Assembly: GCA_023389275.1 (NCBI GenBank)
Contig: JAEWEN010000097.1
Location: 1 to 52,435 of the forward strand
From: Bacillota bacterium
GTDB taxonomy: Bacteria > Bacillota > Clostridia > Clostridiales > Caloramatoraceae
Length of the DNA stretch: 52,435 nt
Direction: 5' to 3'
The translations under genes and the position numbers were made by a program. This document shows positions 25,065 through 33,860 of this stretch, in pieces (the stretch's first letter is position 1; each line of letters starts with the position of its first letter). The notes beneath the pieces were generated by a model that did no database searches, was not told where the DNA came from, and saw only the letters and a list, made by a program, of their open reading frames with translations.

Positions 25065-28000
25065 TTGAGGCTAAATGTAGTTCCTACTTTATTAGAAAAT
25101 ATAAAGGAATATAATGATTTAATACAAAATATAAAAACTTTAACAACAACTCAGGTACATGGTCTTTCAGAGTCTCAAAGAGCTTTTATAACATATGGTA
25201 TTTTTAAAGACGTAGAAGAACAAATACTTCTTTTAACTAATACTGATATGGAGGCTAAAAAACTTTACAATGATTTAAGAGCATTTACTGATAAGTGTTA
25301 TTATATGCCATCTAAGGAGATGGTTTTTAATATAGATGTTTCATCATTTGATATTAAATGTGAAAGGCTTGAAGTTATAAGGCGTTTAGTAAATAATGAG
25401 AATATTATAGTTGTAGCATCAGTAGATACTATATTTTATAAAATGCCACCAAAGGATATACATAAAAAATACTCACTAAGTATAAAAGCTGGTGAGCAGC
25501 AAGATGTAATATCTTTAATGGGAAGTCTTTTAAATTTAGGGTATGAAAAAGTAGAATACGTTGAAGGAAAGGGACAGTTTGCAAAACGAGGAGGAATAAT
25601 AGACCTTTATCCAGTAAACTACTCTTTCCCTATTAGAGTTGAGTTTTTTGGCGATGAAATAGACACTATAAGAAGTTTTGATATTTTTACTCAGCGTAGT
25701 ATAGAAACACTAGAAAAGGTAGATATACATCCAGCTAAGGAAATACTTTTAAGTAGCGATGAAATAGACAAGGTTAATACAAGTCTTTTAAATGATCTTG
25801 AAAAAAGAGTGAAAATATTAAAAAGTAAAGATGATATAAAAAATATTAAATCTAGAGTAAAGTCTAATATAGAAAAATTAAAGAACTTTAGAAGCTTTGA
25901 AGGAATGGATAGTTATATTCCTTATTTTTATGACAAAACAGAAAACTTTTTAGATTATTTTAGTAAAAAGCTTGTTATTTTAGATGAGTCTTCTAAAATA
26001 CTTCAAAAGATTAATAGTGTAAACTTTGAATTTAATGAAAGCTTTAAGTCATTTTTAGAAAAAGGTGAGGTATTACCAAAACAAGGAGAGTATATATACT
26101 CAAGTGAAGAAATAATAGAGAGAATAAAAGAATGTACATTTATATCTTATAATATGCTTCCAAGACCTGTTGAAGAGTTTAAAACTAAATCTATACTTAG
26201 TTTTAGTGCAATTTCCCTAACAAGTGTTGGAGGAATAGAGTATATACTTTCAGAAATTAAAGATAAGGTTAAAAAAAACTATAGCATTATTATTTTTGCA
26301 GGTGCTGAAGGAAGAGGTAATAGATTAAAAGAAGCTTTAATAGGAGAGGGAATAAAAGCTGTATATAGTGAGTTTATTAATACTATTGAAAAAGGAACAG
26401 TTACTATAACAAATGGTTCTTTAAGAAAAGGTATGGAGTTTCCCTCAGGAAAGATTCTTATAATATCAGATAAGGAAGTTTATAAAGACACAAAGCCTAA
26501 AAGAAAGTTTACTAAAAAAGAAGGTAGAATAGAAAGTTTTACAGACCTTAAAGTAGGAGACTATATTGTACATATAAACCATGGAATAGGAAAGTTTGAG
26601 GGAATAAATGAACTTAAAGTTGAAGGAGTTAAAAGAGACTTTTTAGTTTTAAGCTATAAAGGTGGAGACACATTATATGTTCCAGTAGATCAACTTGATA
26701 TGGTTCAAAAATATATAGGTTCTGATGAAAAAACACCTAAAATGAATAAATTAGGTGGTGGAGAGTGGTCTAAAACAAAGGGAAAAGTTAGAGAATCTCT
26801 TAAAGAAATGGCAGACGAGCTTTTAAAGTTATATGCTGAAAGAAGTACTGCTAAAGGATATGCATTTTCAAAGGATACATCACTTCAAAGAGAATTTGAA
26901 GATGATTTCCCATATGAGGAAACACCGGATCAGTTAACTGCAATAGAAGAGATTAAAAAAGATATGGAATCAGATCTTCCAATGGATAGACTTTTATGTG
27001 GTGATGTTGGTTATGGAAAAACAGAAGTAGCAATGAGAGCTGCTTTTAAAGCTGTTATGGATGAAAAACAAGTAGCATTTTTAGTTCCAACAACTATACT
27101 TGCAGAGCAGCACTATAATAACTTTGTAGAAAGATTTAAGGATTTTCCTGTAAATATAGACATGATAAGTAGATTTAGAACTCCAAAGGAGCAAAAGGAA
27201 ACTAAGAAAAATATTGCAGCAGGAAATGTAGATATACTTATTGGAACACATAGAATACTTCAAAAAGATATTAAATATAAAGATCTTGGACTTTTAATAA
27301 TAGATGAAGAACAAAGATTTGGAGTAAGTCACAAAGAAAAAATTAAAGCATTAAAGAAAAATGTAGATGTTTTAACTTTAACTGCAACACCTATTCCAAG
27401 AACACTTCACATGTCATTTATAGGGGCTAGGGATATGAGCGTTATAGAAACACCACCTGAGGAAAGATATCCTGTACAAACCTATGTACTTGAATATAAT
27501 GACCAAATAATATCAGATGCTATTAACCGTGAATTATCAAGAGGCGGACAGGTTTACTTTGTTTATAACAGAGTAGAGACTATGCAAGAGATGTATTCTT
27601 ATCTTCAAAGTCTTTTACCAGATGCTAAAATAGCTATGGCTCACGGAAAAATGTCTGAAAAAGAACTTGAAGATGTTATACTGTCATTTATGGCAGGAGA
27701 TGCTGATATACTTTTATGTACAACTATTATAGAAACAGGAATGGATATTCAAAATGCAAATACTCTTATAGTTTATGATGGAGATAGAATGGGATTATCA
27801 CAGCTTTATCAGCTTCGTGGAAGAGTAGGAAGAAGTAGTAGACTTGCATATGCTTATTTTACATATAGAAAAGATAAGGTTTTAACTGAGGACTCAGAAA
27901 AAAGACTTAAAGCTATTAAAGAATTTACTGAGTTTGGATCAGGATTTAAAATAGCTATGAGAGACCTTGAAATAAGAGGAGCTGGAAACCTTTTAGGTAC

Positions 28001-28556
28001 TCAGCAACACGGTCATATGGCTTCAGTTGGATATGATCTTTACTGTAAAATGCTAAAAGATGAGGTTTCAAAGCTTCAAGGTGATGATTCTAAAAAGGAT
28101 ATAGAAACATCTGTTGAAATGCCTATAAATGCTTATATACCAGATGAGTATATAGACAACGAGGTATTAAAAATAGAAATATATAAAAAAATAGCATCTA
28201 TATCAAGTGATGAGGAAAAAGTAGAAATAGAAGATGAGCTTATAGATAGATTTGGCGATATACCAAAGCCAACTGTTAACTTAATAAATATTGCATATTT
28301 AAAAGTTATAGCAAAATCTCTTGAAGTTACATCTATAAAACAAATAGGAAGAGAAATACACATAAACTTCACACAGGGAGAGTATATTATGCCTGAGATG
28401 TTAAAAGAGCTTTCTAAAAAAATAGAGATTATAACAAGCTATCCAAATCTTCCACAGCCTATAGTTTCTATGAAGTTTAGAGAAACATCTAGTGAAAAAT
28501 TAGTATTTAAAATTAAGGAAGCTTTAGAAATACTTAAAGATTTGCATAAAAAATAA
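25065..28556 (+). CDS. mfd: Transcription-repair coupling factor
   Basis: DNA translocase that removes stalled RNA polymerase and recruits UvrA. 1163 residues, full length. The N-terminal UvrB-like region (to about 340) contains KGQFAKRGGIIDLYP. An RNA-polymerase-interacting segment follows near 490-560 (VGDYIVHINHGIGKFEGI). The RecG-like motor has Walker A GDVGYGKTEVAMR near residue 645, DEEQRFG near 746, TATPIPRTLH and QLRGRVGRS. The C-terminal TRCF domain is at 1000-1110. TTG 25065 follows GGAGGTG, seven bases upstream. Confidence 0.97.
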   Translation: MRLNVVPTLLENIKEYNDLIQNIKTLTTTQVHGLSESQRAFITYGIFKDVEEQILLLTNTDMEAKKLYNDLRAFTDKCYYMPSKEMVFNIDVSSFDIKCERLEVIRRLVNNENIIVVASVDTIFYKMPPKDIHKKYSLSIKAGEQQDVISLMGSLLNLGYEKVEYVEGKGQFAKRGGIIDLYPVNYSFPIRVEFFGDEIDTIRSFDIFTQRSIETLEKVDIHPAKEILLSSDEIDKVNTSLLNDLEKRVKILKSKDDIKNIKSRVKSNIEKLKNFRSFEGMDSYIPYFYDKTENFLDYFSKKLVILDESSKILQKINSVNFEFNESFKSFLEKGEVLPKQGEYIYSSEEIIERIKECTFISYNMLPRPVEEFKTKSILSFSAISLTSVGGIEYILSEIKDKVKKNYSIIIFAGAEGRGNRLKEALIGEGIKAVYSEFINTIEKGTVTITNGSLRKGMEFPSGKILIISDKEVYKDTKPKRKFTKKEGRIESFTDLKVGDYIVHINHGIGKFEGINELKVEGVKRDFLVLSYKGGDTLYVPVDQLDMVQKYIGSDEKTPKMNKLGGGEWSKTKGKVRESLKEMADELLKLYAERSTAKGYAFSKDTSLQREFEDDFPYEETPDQLTAIEEIKKDMESDLPMDRLLCGDVGYGKTEVAMRAAFKAVMDEKQVAFLVPTTILAEQHYNNFVERFKDFPVNIDMISRFRTPKEQKETKKNIAAGNVDILIGTHRILQKDIKYKDLGLLIIDEEQRFGVSHKEKIKALKKNVDVLTLTATPIPRTLHMSFIGARDMSVIETPPEERYPVQTYVLEYNDQIISDAINRELSRGGQVYFVYNRVETMQEMYSYLQSLLPDAKIAMAHGKMSEKELEDVILSFMAGDADILLCTTIIETGMDIQNANTLIVYDGDRMGLSQLYQLRGRVGRSSRLAYAYFTYRKDKVLTEDSEKRLKAIKEFTEFGSGFKIAMRDLEIRGAGNLLGTQQHGHMASVGYDLYCKMLKDEVSKLQGDDSKKDIETSVEMPINAYIPDEYIDNEVLKIEIYKKIASISSDEEKVEIEDELIDRFGDIPKPTVNLINIAYLKVIAKSLEVTSIKQIGREIHINFTQGEYIMPEMLKELSKKIEIITSYPNLPQPIVSMKFRETSSEKLVFKIKEALEILKDLHKK

Positions 28557-28610
28557 AAAGTATTATAATTAAAAATAGTTTGATTTTTTAAAAAAAGAAA
28601 GGAGCATCAT

Positions 28611-29690
28611 ATGAAAAAAAGGCTAATTTCAGTTTTAACTTTAGCTGCAATATCTATGTTCTCGTTATCAGGATGTTTGCAGGTTGTTAAAACAGAAGAA
28701 GGAAAGAACAAGGCAGTAGTAGCTAAGGTTTACGGGGAGGAAATAACAAAGAAGGAATTTGATGAAAGATTTGCCCCTGTATTAAAAAACATTGAATTTG
28801 AATATAAAAAGCAAGAAGAAAGTGATGCAAAACTTAAAGCTGAAGGTAAACAAATAGATACAACAGCTGAAAATAGACTTCCTGCTGATAAGGAATCTTT
28901 TATAAAACAAAATAAAGAAAAATTTTTAAGTGACTTAGTTGAAGAGAAAAAATGGGAATATAATGCTAAGCAGAAAAAAGTACAAGTAACAGAAGATGAA
29001 TTAAACAAAGCCGTTAAAGAAATGGTAGACAACGGTGTAAAACAATATGGAAGTGAAGAGAAATTTTCAACTGAAGTAACTGCATTAACAGGCCTTACAA
29101 TAGATGAATACAAAAGCTTTATAAAAAGCACTATGAAAATGCAGCTTCTTGCTCCAAAACTTCAAGAAGCTTTAGTAAAAGATGTTAAAGTAACAGATGA
29201 CGAAGCTAAAAAAGAATATGATAGCAATAAATATAATTATACAACAGAACCAAATAAACTATATTTTTCACATATACTAATAAAAGGTGACGATGATAAG
29301 TCAAAAGCTAAAGCAGACCAAGTTAAAAAAGAATTAGACGGTGGTGCTGACTTTGCAGCTACAGCTAAAAAATACTCTGAAGATGAAGGGTCTAAAGACA
29401 ATGGTGGAAACTATCCAGATGGTCTTGAATATGCAAATCTTGACCCATCATTTTTAGAAGCTGCACTTAAACTTAAAAATGAAGAAATAAGTGCACCTGT
29501 AAAAGGTCAACATGGATATTACATAATTAAAGTTCATAGCAAAAAAGAATATCCTTTAAAGAAATTTGAAGATGTAAAAGAAGAAATTAAAACAACTTTA
29601 CTTGAAAATAAAAAAATGACTAAACTTCAAACAGAAGTAGCTTCATGGGAAGAAAAGGCTAAGGCTAAAACTTATCCAGAAAATCTATAA
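28611..29690 (+). CDS. Peptidyl-prolyl isomerase lipoprotein, PrsA/SurA-like
   Basis: Extracellular folding factor for secreted proteins. The signal peptide ends in lipobox LSGC with Cys22. A SurA_N-like helical region occupies about 40-215, with Lys/Glu-rich helices. A parvulin rotamase domain (about 217-315) reads LYFSHILIKG, FAATAKKYSEDEGSKDNGG, and GQHGYYIIKVH. The 359 residues are somewhat longer than B. subtilis PrsA (292), mainly in the N-terminal helices. ATG 28611 follows AAAGGAG. It follows mfd by 54 bases and ends at its own terminator. Lgt (7082) would be needed to lipidate it. Confidence 0.9.
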   Translation: MKKRLISVLTLAAISMFSLSGCLQVVKTEEGKNKAVVAKVYGEEITKKEFDERFAPVLKNIEFEYKKQEESDAKLKAEGKQIDTTAENRLPADKESFIKQNKEKFLSDLVEEKKWEYNAKQKKVQVTEDELNKAVKEMVDNGVKQYGSEEKFSTEVTALTGLTIDEYKSFIKSTMKMQLLAPKLQEALVKDVKVTDDEAKKEYDSNKYNYTTEPNKLYFSHILIKGDDDKSKAKADQVKKELDGGADFAATAKKYSEDEGSKDNGGNYPDGLEYANLDPSFLEAALKLKNEEISAPVKGQHGYYIIKVHSKKEYPLKKFEDVKEEIKTTLLENKKMTKLQTEVASWEEKAKAKTYPENL

Positions 29691-29691
29691 T

Positions 29692-29726
29692 AAAATGCTA
29701 GTGGTAAACCCACTAGCATTTTTTAT
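29692..29726 (+). terminator. Terminator of the PrsA-like gene
   Basis: AAATGCTAGTGG (29693-29704), 5-base loop, CCACTAGCATTT (29710-29721), followed by T's. Confidence 0.88.
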
Positions 29727-29751
29727 ATTTACTTAAAAAAGTAAAATAATA

Positions 29752-29780
29752 TTGCAAAATTATAAATATACGAATATAAT
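29752..29780 (+). promoter_or_regulatory. Sigma-A promoter of argF
   Basis: TTGCAA (29752-29757), 17 bases, TATAAT (29775-29780). AATATAC-containing repeats ATAAATATAC occur at both sides of the -10 box; they might be operator half-sites, but they do not clearly match an ArgR box. Confidence 0.55.
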
Positions 29781-29820
29781 TAATAAATATACAGATACGG
29801 TAAAATATGGGGGGATTAAA

Positions 29821-30810
29821 ATGCCAGTTAACTTAAAAGGGAAAAGTTTTTTAACTTTAATGGATTTTTCTAAAGAAGAAATAAGATACATGCTTGATTT
29901 AGCACATGATTTAAAAGCTAAAAAAAGAGCAGGTATAAAGGGAGAAAATTTAGTAGGTAAAAATATAGTATTATTATTTGAAAAAACATCTACTAGAACA
30001 AGATGTGCATTTGAGGTTGCAGTAAATGATGAAGGTGGAAATGTAACTTTTTTAGATCCTAATAGTTCTCAAATAGGAAAAAAAGAATCTATAGAAGATA
30101 GTGCAAAGGTATTAGGTAGATTTTTTGATGGAATAGAATATAGAGGATACTCTCAAAAAACAGTTGAAGATTTAGCAAAATTTTCAGGAGTTCCTGTTTA
30201 TAATGGTTTAACAGATACAGACCATCCAACACAAATATTAGCAGATTTTATTACAATAGAAGAACATGTAAATAAACCTCTTAATAAGGTAAAGTTTGTT
30301 TTTGTAGGTGATACTAGAAATAATATGAGCTATGCCCTAATGTATGGATCAGCTAAAATGGGAGTAGATTTTGTAGCACTTGGACCTAAAGAGCTTTGGC
30401 CAGAGCAGGAAATAATAGACTCTTTAAAAGATATATGCAAAATTAGTGGTTCAACAATAACTATAACTGACAATATAGATGACGTTAAAGGTGCTGATGT
30501 TATATACACAGATGTATGGGTATCAATGGGAGAAGAAAGTGAGCTTGAACAAAGAGTTAAGCTTTTAAAAGACTATAGAGTTGATATAAATATGATTAAT
30601 AAAACAGAAAATGAAGATGTAGTATTTATGCATTGTTTACCTGCTTATCATGATTTTGAAACAAAATTTGCTAAAGATGCAATGGAGAAATATGGTTTAG
30701 ATGTTAGAGAAGTTACAGATGAAGTATTTAGAAGTAAGTATTCTATAGTGTTTGATCAAGCAGAAAATAGAATGCATAGTATAAAAGCTATTTTAGTAGC
30801 TACTCTTTAA
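29821..30810 (+). CDS. argF: Ornithine carbamoyltransferase
   Basis: Catalyses ornithine + carbamoyl phosphate to citrulline, used in Arg synthesis or, in reverse, in the arginine deiminase pathway. 329 residues. The carbamoyl-phosphate site is EKTSTRTRCAFEV and DHPTQILADF; the ornithine site is VSMGEE and HCLPAYHD. I start at ATG 29821 after GGGGGGATT, as upstream in-frame codons overlap the promoter. No other arginine gene is nearby, so biosynthetic (argF) or catabolic (arcB) use cannot be told. It stands alone in the otherwise conserved mfd-to-spoVT interval. Confidence 0.93.
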   Translation: MPVNLKGKSFLTLMDFSKEEIRYMLDLAHDLKAKKRAGIKGENLVGKNIVLLFEKTSTRTRCAFEVAVNDEGGNVTFLDPNSSQIGKKESIEDSAKVLGRFFDGIEYRGYSQKTVEDLAKFSGVPVYNGLTDTDHPTQILADFITIEEHVNKPLNKVKFVFVGDTRNNMSYALMYGSAKMGVDFVALGPKELWPEQEIIDSLKDICKISGSTITITDNIDDVKGADVIYTDVWVSMGEESELEQRVKLLKDYRVDINMINKTENEDVVFMHCLPAYHDFETKFAKDAMEKYGLDVREVTDEVFRSKYSIVFDQAENRMHSIKAILVATL

Positions 30811-30835
30811 TAAATATAAGCAAATACTAAATATG

Positions 30836-30886
30836 AAAAAATAAGTATAATCCTTTATTTCAAAGGCTTTATGCTTATTTTTTATT
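30836..30886 (+). terminator. Terminator of argF
   Basis: Two-tier stem: AAAAATAAG with CTTATTTTT (30836-30844 and 30874-30882), then ATAA with TTAT and CCTTT with AAAGG around loop ATTTC, followed by T's. Confidence 0.8.
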
Positions 30887-30958
30887 TGTAAAGTAATTCT
30901 ATTTATAGAAAATGATTTGTAATATATTAAATATTTAAACATAAAACTGCATAAATAC

Positions 30959-30986
30959 TTGAAAAATACCTTTGCCATGCTATAAT
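30959..30986 (+). promoter_or_regulatory. Sigma-A promoter of the CxxC small-protein gene
   Basis: TTGAAA (30959-30964), 16 bases, TATAAT (30981-30986), 85 bases before the start codon. Confidence 0.5.
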
Positions 30987-31070
30987 AAATATAAATTGAT
31001 GAATAAAGTGATGTATAAAATTTCACTTTAATATAAATACTAAAGAAAAGAAGTTTAGGAGGGATTATTA

Positions 31071-31244
31071 ATGTCAAGAAGTCGTTCATACATAGATATT
31101 AATGACGAAAGAGCAATTATGAGAACAGGATATAGAAATATGCCATCAGGATGTACACAATGTAAATACAAAACATCAGGTGCATCAGGTTCTTCAGATT
31201 GTAAAGTTTGTAGTTTAAAGCTTATGGGCAAATCAGGTAAGTAA
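31071..31244 (+). CDS. Small CxxC...CxxC protein, 57 residues, unknown function
   Basis: ATG 31071 follows TTAGGAGGG, and the frame runs 57 codons to TAA 31242-31244. The N-terminal half is charged (MSRSRSYIDINDERAIMR). The C-terminal half has two Cys pairs, CTQC (Cys28, Cys31) and CKVC (Cys44, Cys47), separated by a Ser/Gly-rich loop, which looks like a zinc-ribbon or knuckle. Metal or nucleic-acid binding is plausible but not shown. It has its own promoter and terminator, so it is a single-gene unit. I do not recognise the family. Confidence 0.75.
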   Translation: MSRSRSYIDINDERAIMRTGYRNMPSGCTQCKYKTSGASGSSDCKVCSLKLMGKSGK

Positions 31245-31270
31245 TTTTAATTGAATTTATAATGTTTTAG

Positions 31271-31298
31271 AAAAGACGGTTTACCGTCTTTTTCTTAT
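31271..31298 (+). terminator. Terminator of the CxxC small-protein gene
   Basis: AAAAGACGG (31271-31279), 4-base loop, CCGTCTTTT (31284-31292), followed by TTC and TT. Confidence 0.85.
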
Positions 31299-31341
31299 GT
31301 TAAAATATAATTAAAACAACAAACTTAAAGGAGGGGGAATT

Positions 31342-33078
31342 TTGTCAGTATTTAAAAGTTTTATTTCTTACTATAAACCATATAAGGGACTTTTTTATAT
31401 GGACATGCTATGTGCATTAATTGTTTCAACTATTGATTTAGCTTTTCCTCAAATACTAAATTTTTTAACTAAAAATGTGTTTGAGAAAACTCCAAGTGAA
31501 ATAATTGCATCTTTAAGCTATATAGCGTTAGGTCTTATAGTTATGTATATTATTAAATATTTTTGTCAGTATTACATTACCTCATGGGGACATATTATGG
31601 GAGCTAGAATGGAAAGTGATATGAGGGAGCATTTATTTAACCAATATCAAAGACTTTCTTTTTCTTACTATGATAAAAATAATACAGGGGAGATGATGTC
31701 AAAACTTGTATCAGATTTATTTGATATATCAGAACTTGCACATCATGGACCTGAAAATGTTTTTATATCAGTTATTAAAATAATAGGGTCATTTGCACTT
31801 TTAATGATTATAAATGTAAAAATGACTTTAATTCTTTTATGTGTAACACTTATTATGGTTATTTTCAGTATATATAAAAATAAAAAAATGCATAAAATAT
31901 TTATGGATAATAGAAAGAAAATAGCTACAATAAACTCAAGTCTTCAAGATAGTTTAGCAGGAATTAGAGTTGTTAAGTCATTTGCTAATGAAGATATTGA
32001 AAGAAAAAAATTTAAAAAAAGTAATGACGGATATTTAAATTCAAAAACAAAAACATATAATATAATGGGTAAATTTCATGCTGGAAATGGATTTTTCCAA
32101 GGTCTTTTATATACAGCTGTTTTAGTAAGTGGAGGATACTTTATATCTAAAGGTGAGATAAAAGCTACAGACCTTGCAATATATGCACTTTACATAGGAA
32201 TATTTATGAATCCAATAGAGGTTTTAATTAATTTTACAGAGCAATTTCAAAAAGGATATTCTGGATTTAAAAGATATAAAGAAGTAATAGATCTTCATCC
32301 TGATATTAAAGAAAGTAAAAATGCAGTAGATATTAAAGATGTAAAAGGAAACATAGTTTATAAAAATGTTTGCTTTAGTTATGAAGATGGAGAAAATGTT
32401 TTAGAAAATATAAATATAAACATTGAAAGTGGGAAAACTATAGCTCTTGTAGGACCATCTGGAAGTGGAAAAACAACATTTTGTTCGCTTCTTCCTCGTT
32501 TTTATGATTTAACAAGTGGAGAAATAACTATAGATGGTATAAATATAAAAGATGTAACATTAAAATCATTAAGAAATTCTATAGGAATAGTTCAACAAGA
32601 TGTATATATGTTTTCAGGAACAATAAAAGAAAACATAGCATATGGAAATCCTAATGCTACAGATGATGAAATTATCGAAGCAGCTAAAAGTGCTAATATA
32701 CATGAGTTTATTATAGGACTTGAAAATGGATATGATACTTTTGTAGGAGAAAGAGGAACAAGACTTTCAGGAGGACAAAAACAAAGAATATCTATTGCAA
32801 GGGTATTTTTGAAAAATCCTAAAATACTTATATTAGACGAAGCTACATCTGCACTTGATAATGAAAGTGAAAGACATATCCAAAAATCATTAGAAAGGCT
32901 TTCGAAAAATCGTACAACTATCGTTATTGCACATAGACTTAGTACAATAAAAAATGCAAATCAAATAATTGTATTAGATAGTGAAGGTATAAAGGAAAAG
33001 GGAACACATAGTGAACTTTTAAATAAAAATGGAATTTATGCTAAATACTATAATATGCAATTTGAAGGATTAAATTAG
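31342..33078 (+). CDS. ABC transporter, fused membrane and ATPase domains (MsbA/BmrA-like)
   Basis: A half-transporter of 578 residues that should work as a dimer. The exporter-type membrane domain has six helices (about 15-305, with SFSYYDKNNTGEMMSKLVSD coupling region). The ATPase domain (330-578) has Walker A GPSGSGKTT (near 370), Q loop GIVQQDVYMFSG, signature RLSGGQKQR, Walker B ILILDEATSALD and the His switch IVIAHRLST. Substrate (lipid, drug or peptide) cannot be inferred. TTG 31342 follows AAAGGAGGGGG. Not part of the B. subtilis order here; it is a single gene before spoVT. Confidence 0.92.
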   Translation: MSVFKSFISYYKPYKGLFYMDMLCALIVSTIDLAFPQILNFLTKNVFEKTPSEIIASLSYIALGLIVMYIIKYFCQYYITSWGHIMGARMESDMREHLFNQYQRLSFSYYDKNNTGEMMSKLVSDLFDISELAHHGPENVFISVIKIIGSFALLMIINVKMTLILLCVTLIMVIFSIYKNKKMHKIFMDNRKKIATINSSLQDSLAGIRVVKSFANEDIERKKFKKSNDGYLNSKTKTYNIMGKFHAGNGFFQGLLYTAVLVSGGYFISKGEIKATDLAIYALYIGIFMNPIEVLINFTEQFQKGYSGFKRYKEVIDLHPDIKESKNAVDIKDVKGNIVYKNVCFSYEDGENVLENININIESGKTIALVGPSGSGKTTFCSLLPRFYDLTSGEITIDGINIKDVTLKSLRNSIGIVQQDVYMFSGTIKENIAYGNPNATDDEIIEAAKSANIHEFIIGLENGYDTFVGERGTRLSGGQKQRISIARVFLKNPKILILDEATSALDNESERHIQKSLERLSKNRTTIVIAHRLSTIKNANQIIVLDSEGIKEKGTHSELLNKNGIYAKYYNMQFEGLN

Positions 33079-33245
33079 TAATTACCTAATAGTTTAGGAG
33101 ATAAATTTGCTAAAAATATAGTTAGTTTTAATTTTTTAGATAATATTACTTAAAAATGGGTATATTTTTCTTGAAAAAAGGAAAATTAATATATAGATAG
33201 ACAAATACATAATTTTTACACTTAAACTATTAGGAGGGATAAATT

Positions 33246-33797
33246 TTGAAAGCAACAGGAATAGTTAGAAGAATTGATGATCTAGGTAGAGTTGTTATAC
33301 CTAAAGAAATAAGAAGAACTCTTAGAATAAGAGAAGGAGATCCTTTAGAAATATTTACAGATAGAGGCGGCGGAGTAATACTTAAAAAATACTCTCCTAT
33401 AGGTGAGCTTAGTGATTTTGCAAAAGATTACGTAGAAGCGTTAAACCAATCATCTGGATACGGAGTTTTAGTTTGTGATAGAGATGTTATAATTTCGGTT
33501 TCAGGACTTTCTAAAAAGGAATATATTGATAGAAGAATAAGTAGTGAAATGGAAAAAGTGCTACAGGAGAGAAAAACATTTGTACTATCTAAAAATGCAT
33601 CTAAGCCACATGCAATTACTATAGAGGAAGATGATGGGTCTGAGTATTCATTCCAAGTAATATCACCTATTATAGCAGATGGTGATGCTATAGGAGCAAT
33701 TGCAATTGTTTCTAAAGAGCCAGATGTAGAGCCAAGTGAGGTTGAAAAAAAGCTTGTTGAAGCTGCATCTATATTTATAGGACGTCAAATGGAATAA
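33246..33797 (+). CDS. spoVT: Stage V sporulation regulator SpoVT
   Basis: Transcription regulator active late in the forespore. The N-terminal AbrB-type swapped-hairpin DNA-binding domain (1-50) reads MKATGIVRRIDDLGRVVIPK and is followed by a GAF-like domain (55-180). 183 residues, near-identical layout to B. subtilis SpoVT. TTG 33246 follows AGGAGGG. In B. subtilis it is transcribed by sigma-G; I could not identify a convincing sigma-G promoter here (a CATAATT at 33208 lacks a good -35). Confidence 0.96.
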   Translation: MKATGIVRRIDDLGRVVIPKEIRRTLRIREGDPLEIFTDRGGGVILKKYSPIGELSDFAKDYVEALNQSSGYGVLVCDRDVIISVSGLSKKEYIDRRISSEMEKVLQERKTFVLSKNASKPHAITIEEDDGSEYSFQVISPIIADGDAIGAIAIVSKEPDVEPSEVEKKLVEAASIFIGRQME

Positions 33798-33812
33798 TTT
33801 TAAGCATATAAA

Positions 33813-33852
33813 CCCCTTAGTTTTAATATTCTTTAATAGATAAAACTAGGGG
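33813..33852 (+). promoter_or_regulatory. Hairpin that includes the Shine-Dalgarno of the flippase gene
   Basis: CCCCT-AGTTTTA (33813-33825, one bulged T) pairs with TAAAACT-AGGGG (33841-33852) around a 15-base loop. The right arm is the ribosome binding site AGGGGG of the gene starting at 33861. It may be a weak terminator for spoVT, or it may mask translation initiation. Confidence 0.55.
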
Positions 33853-33860
33853 GATTTTCT

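Noticed and set aside
25065..28556. Several minus-strand frames within mfd
   Set aside because: Shadows of a well-defined helicase gene, without ribosome binding sites.
30793..31089. Minus-strand open frame of 98 codons
   Set aside because: It covers the argF terminator and the promoter of the small CxxC gene; product is low-complexity Tyr/Lys/Ile/Phe typical of AT-rich non-coding DNA.
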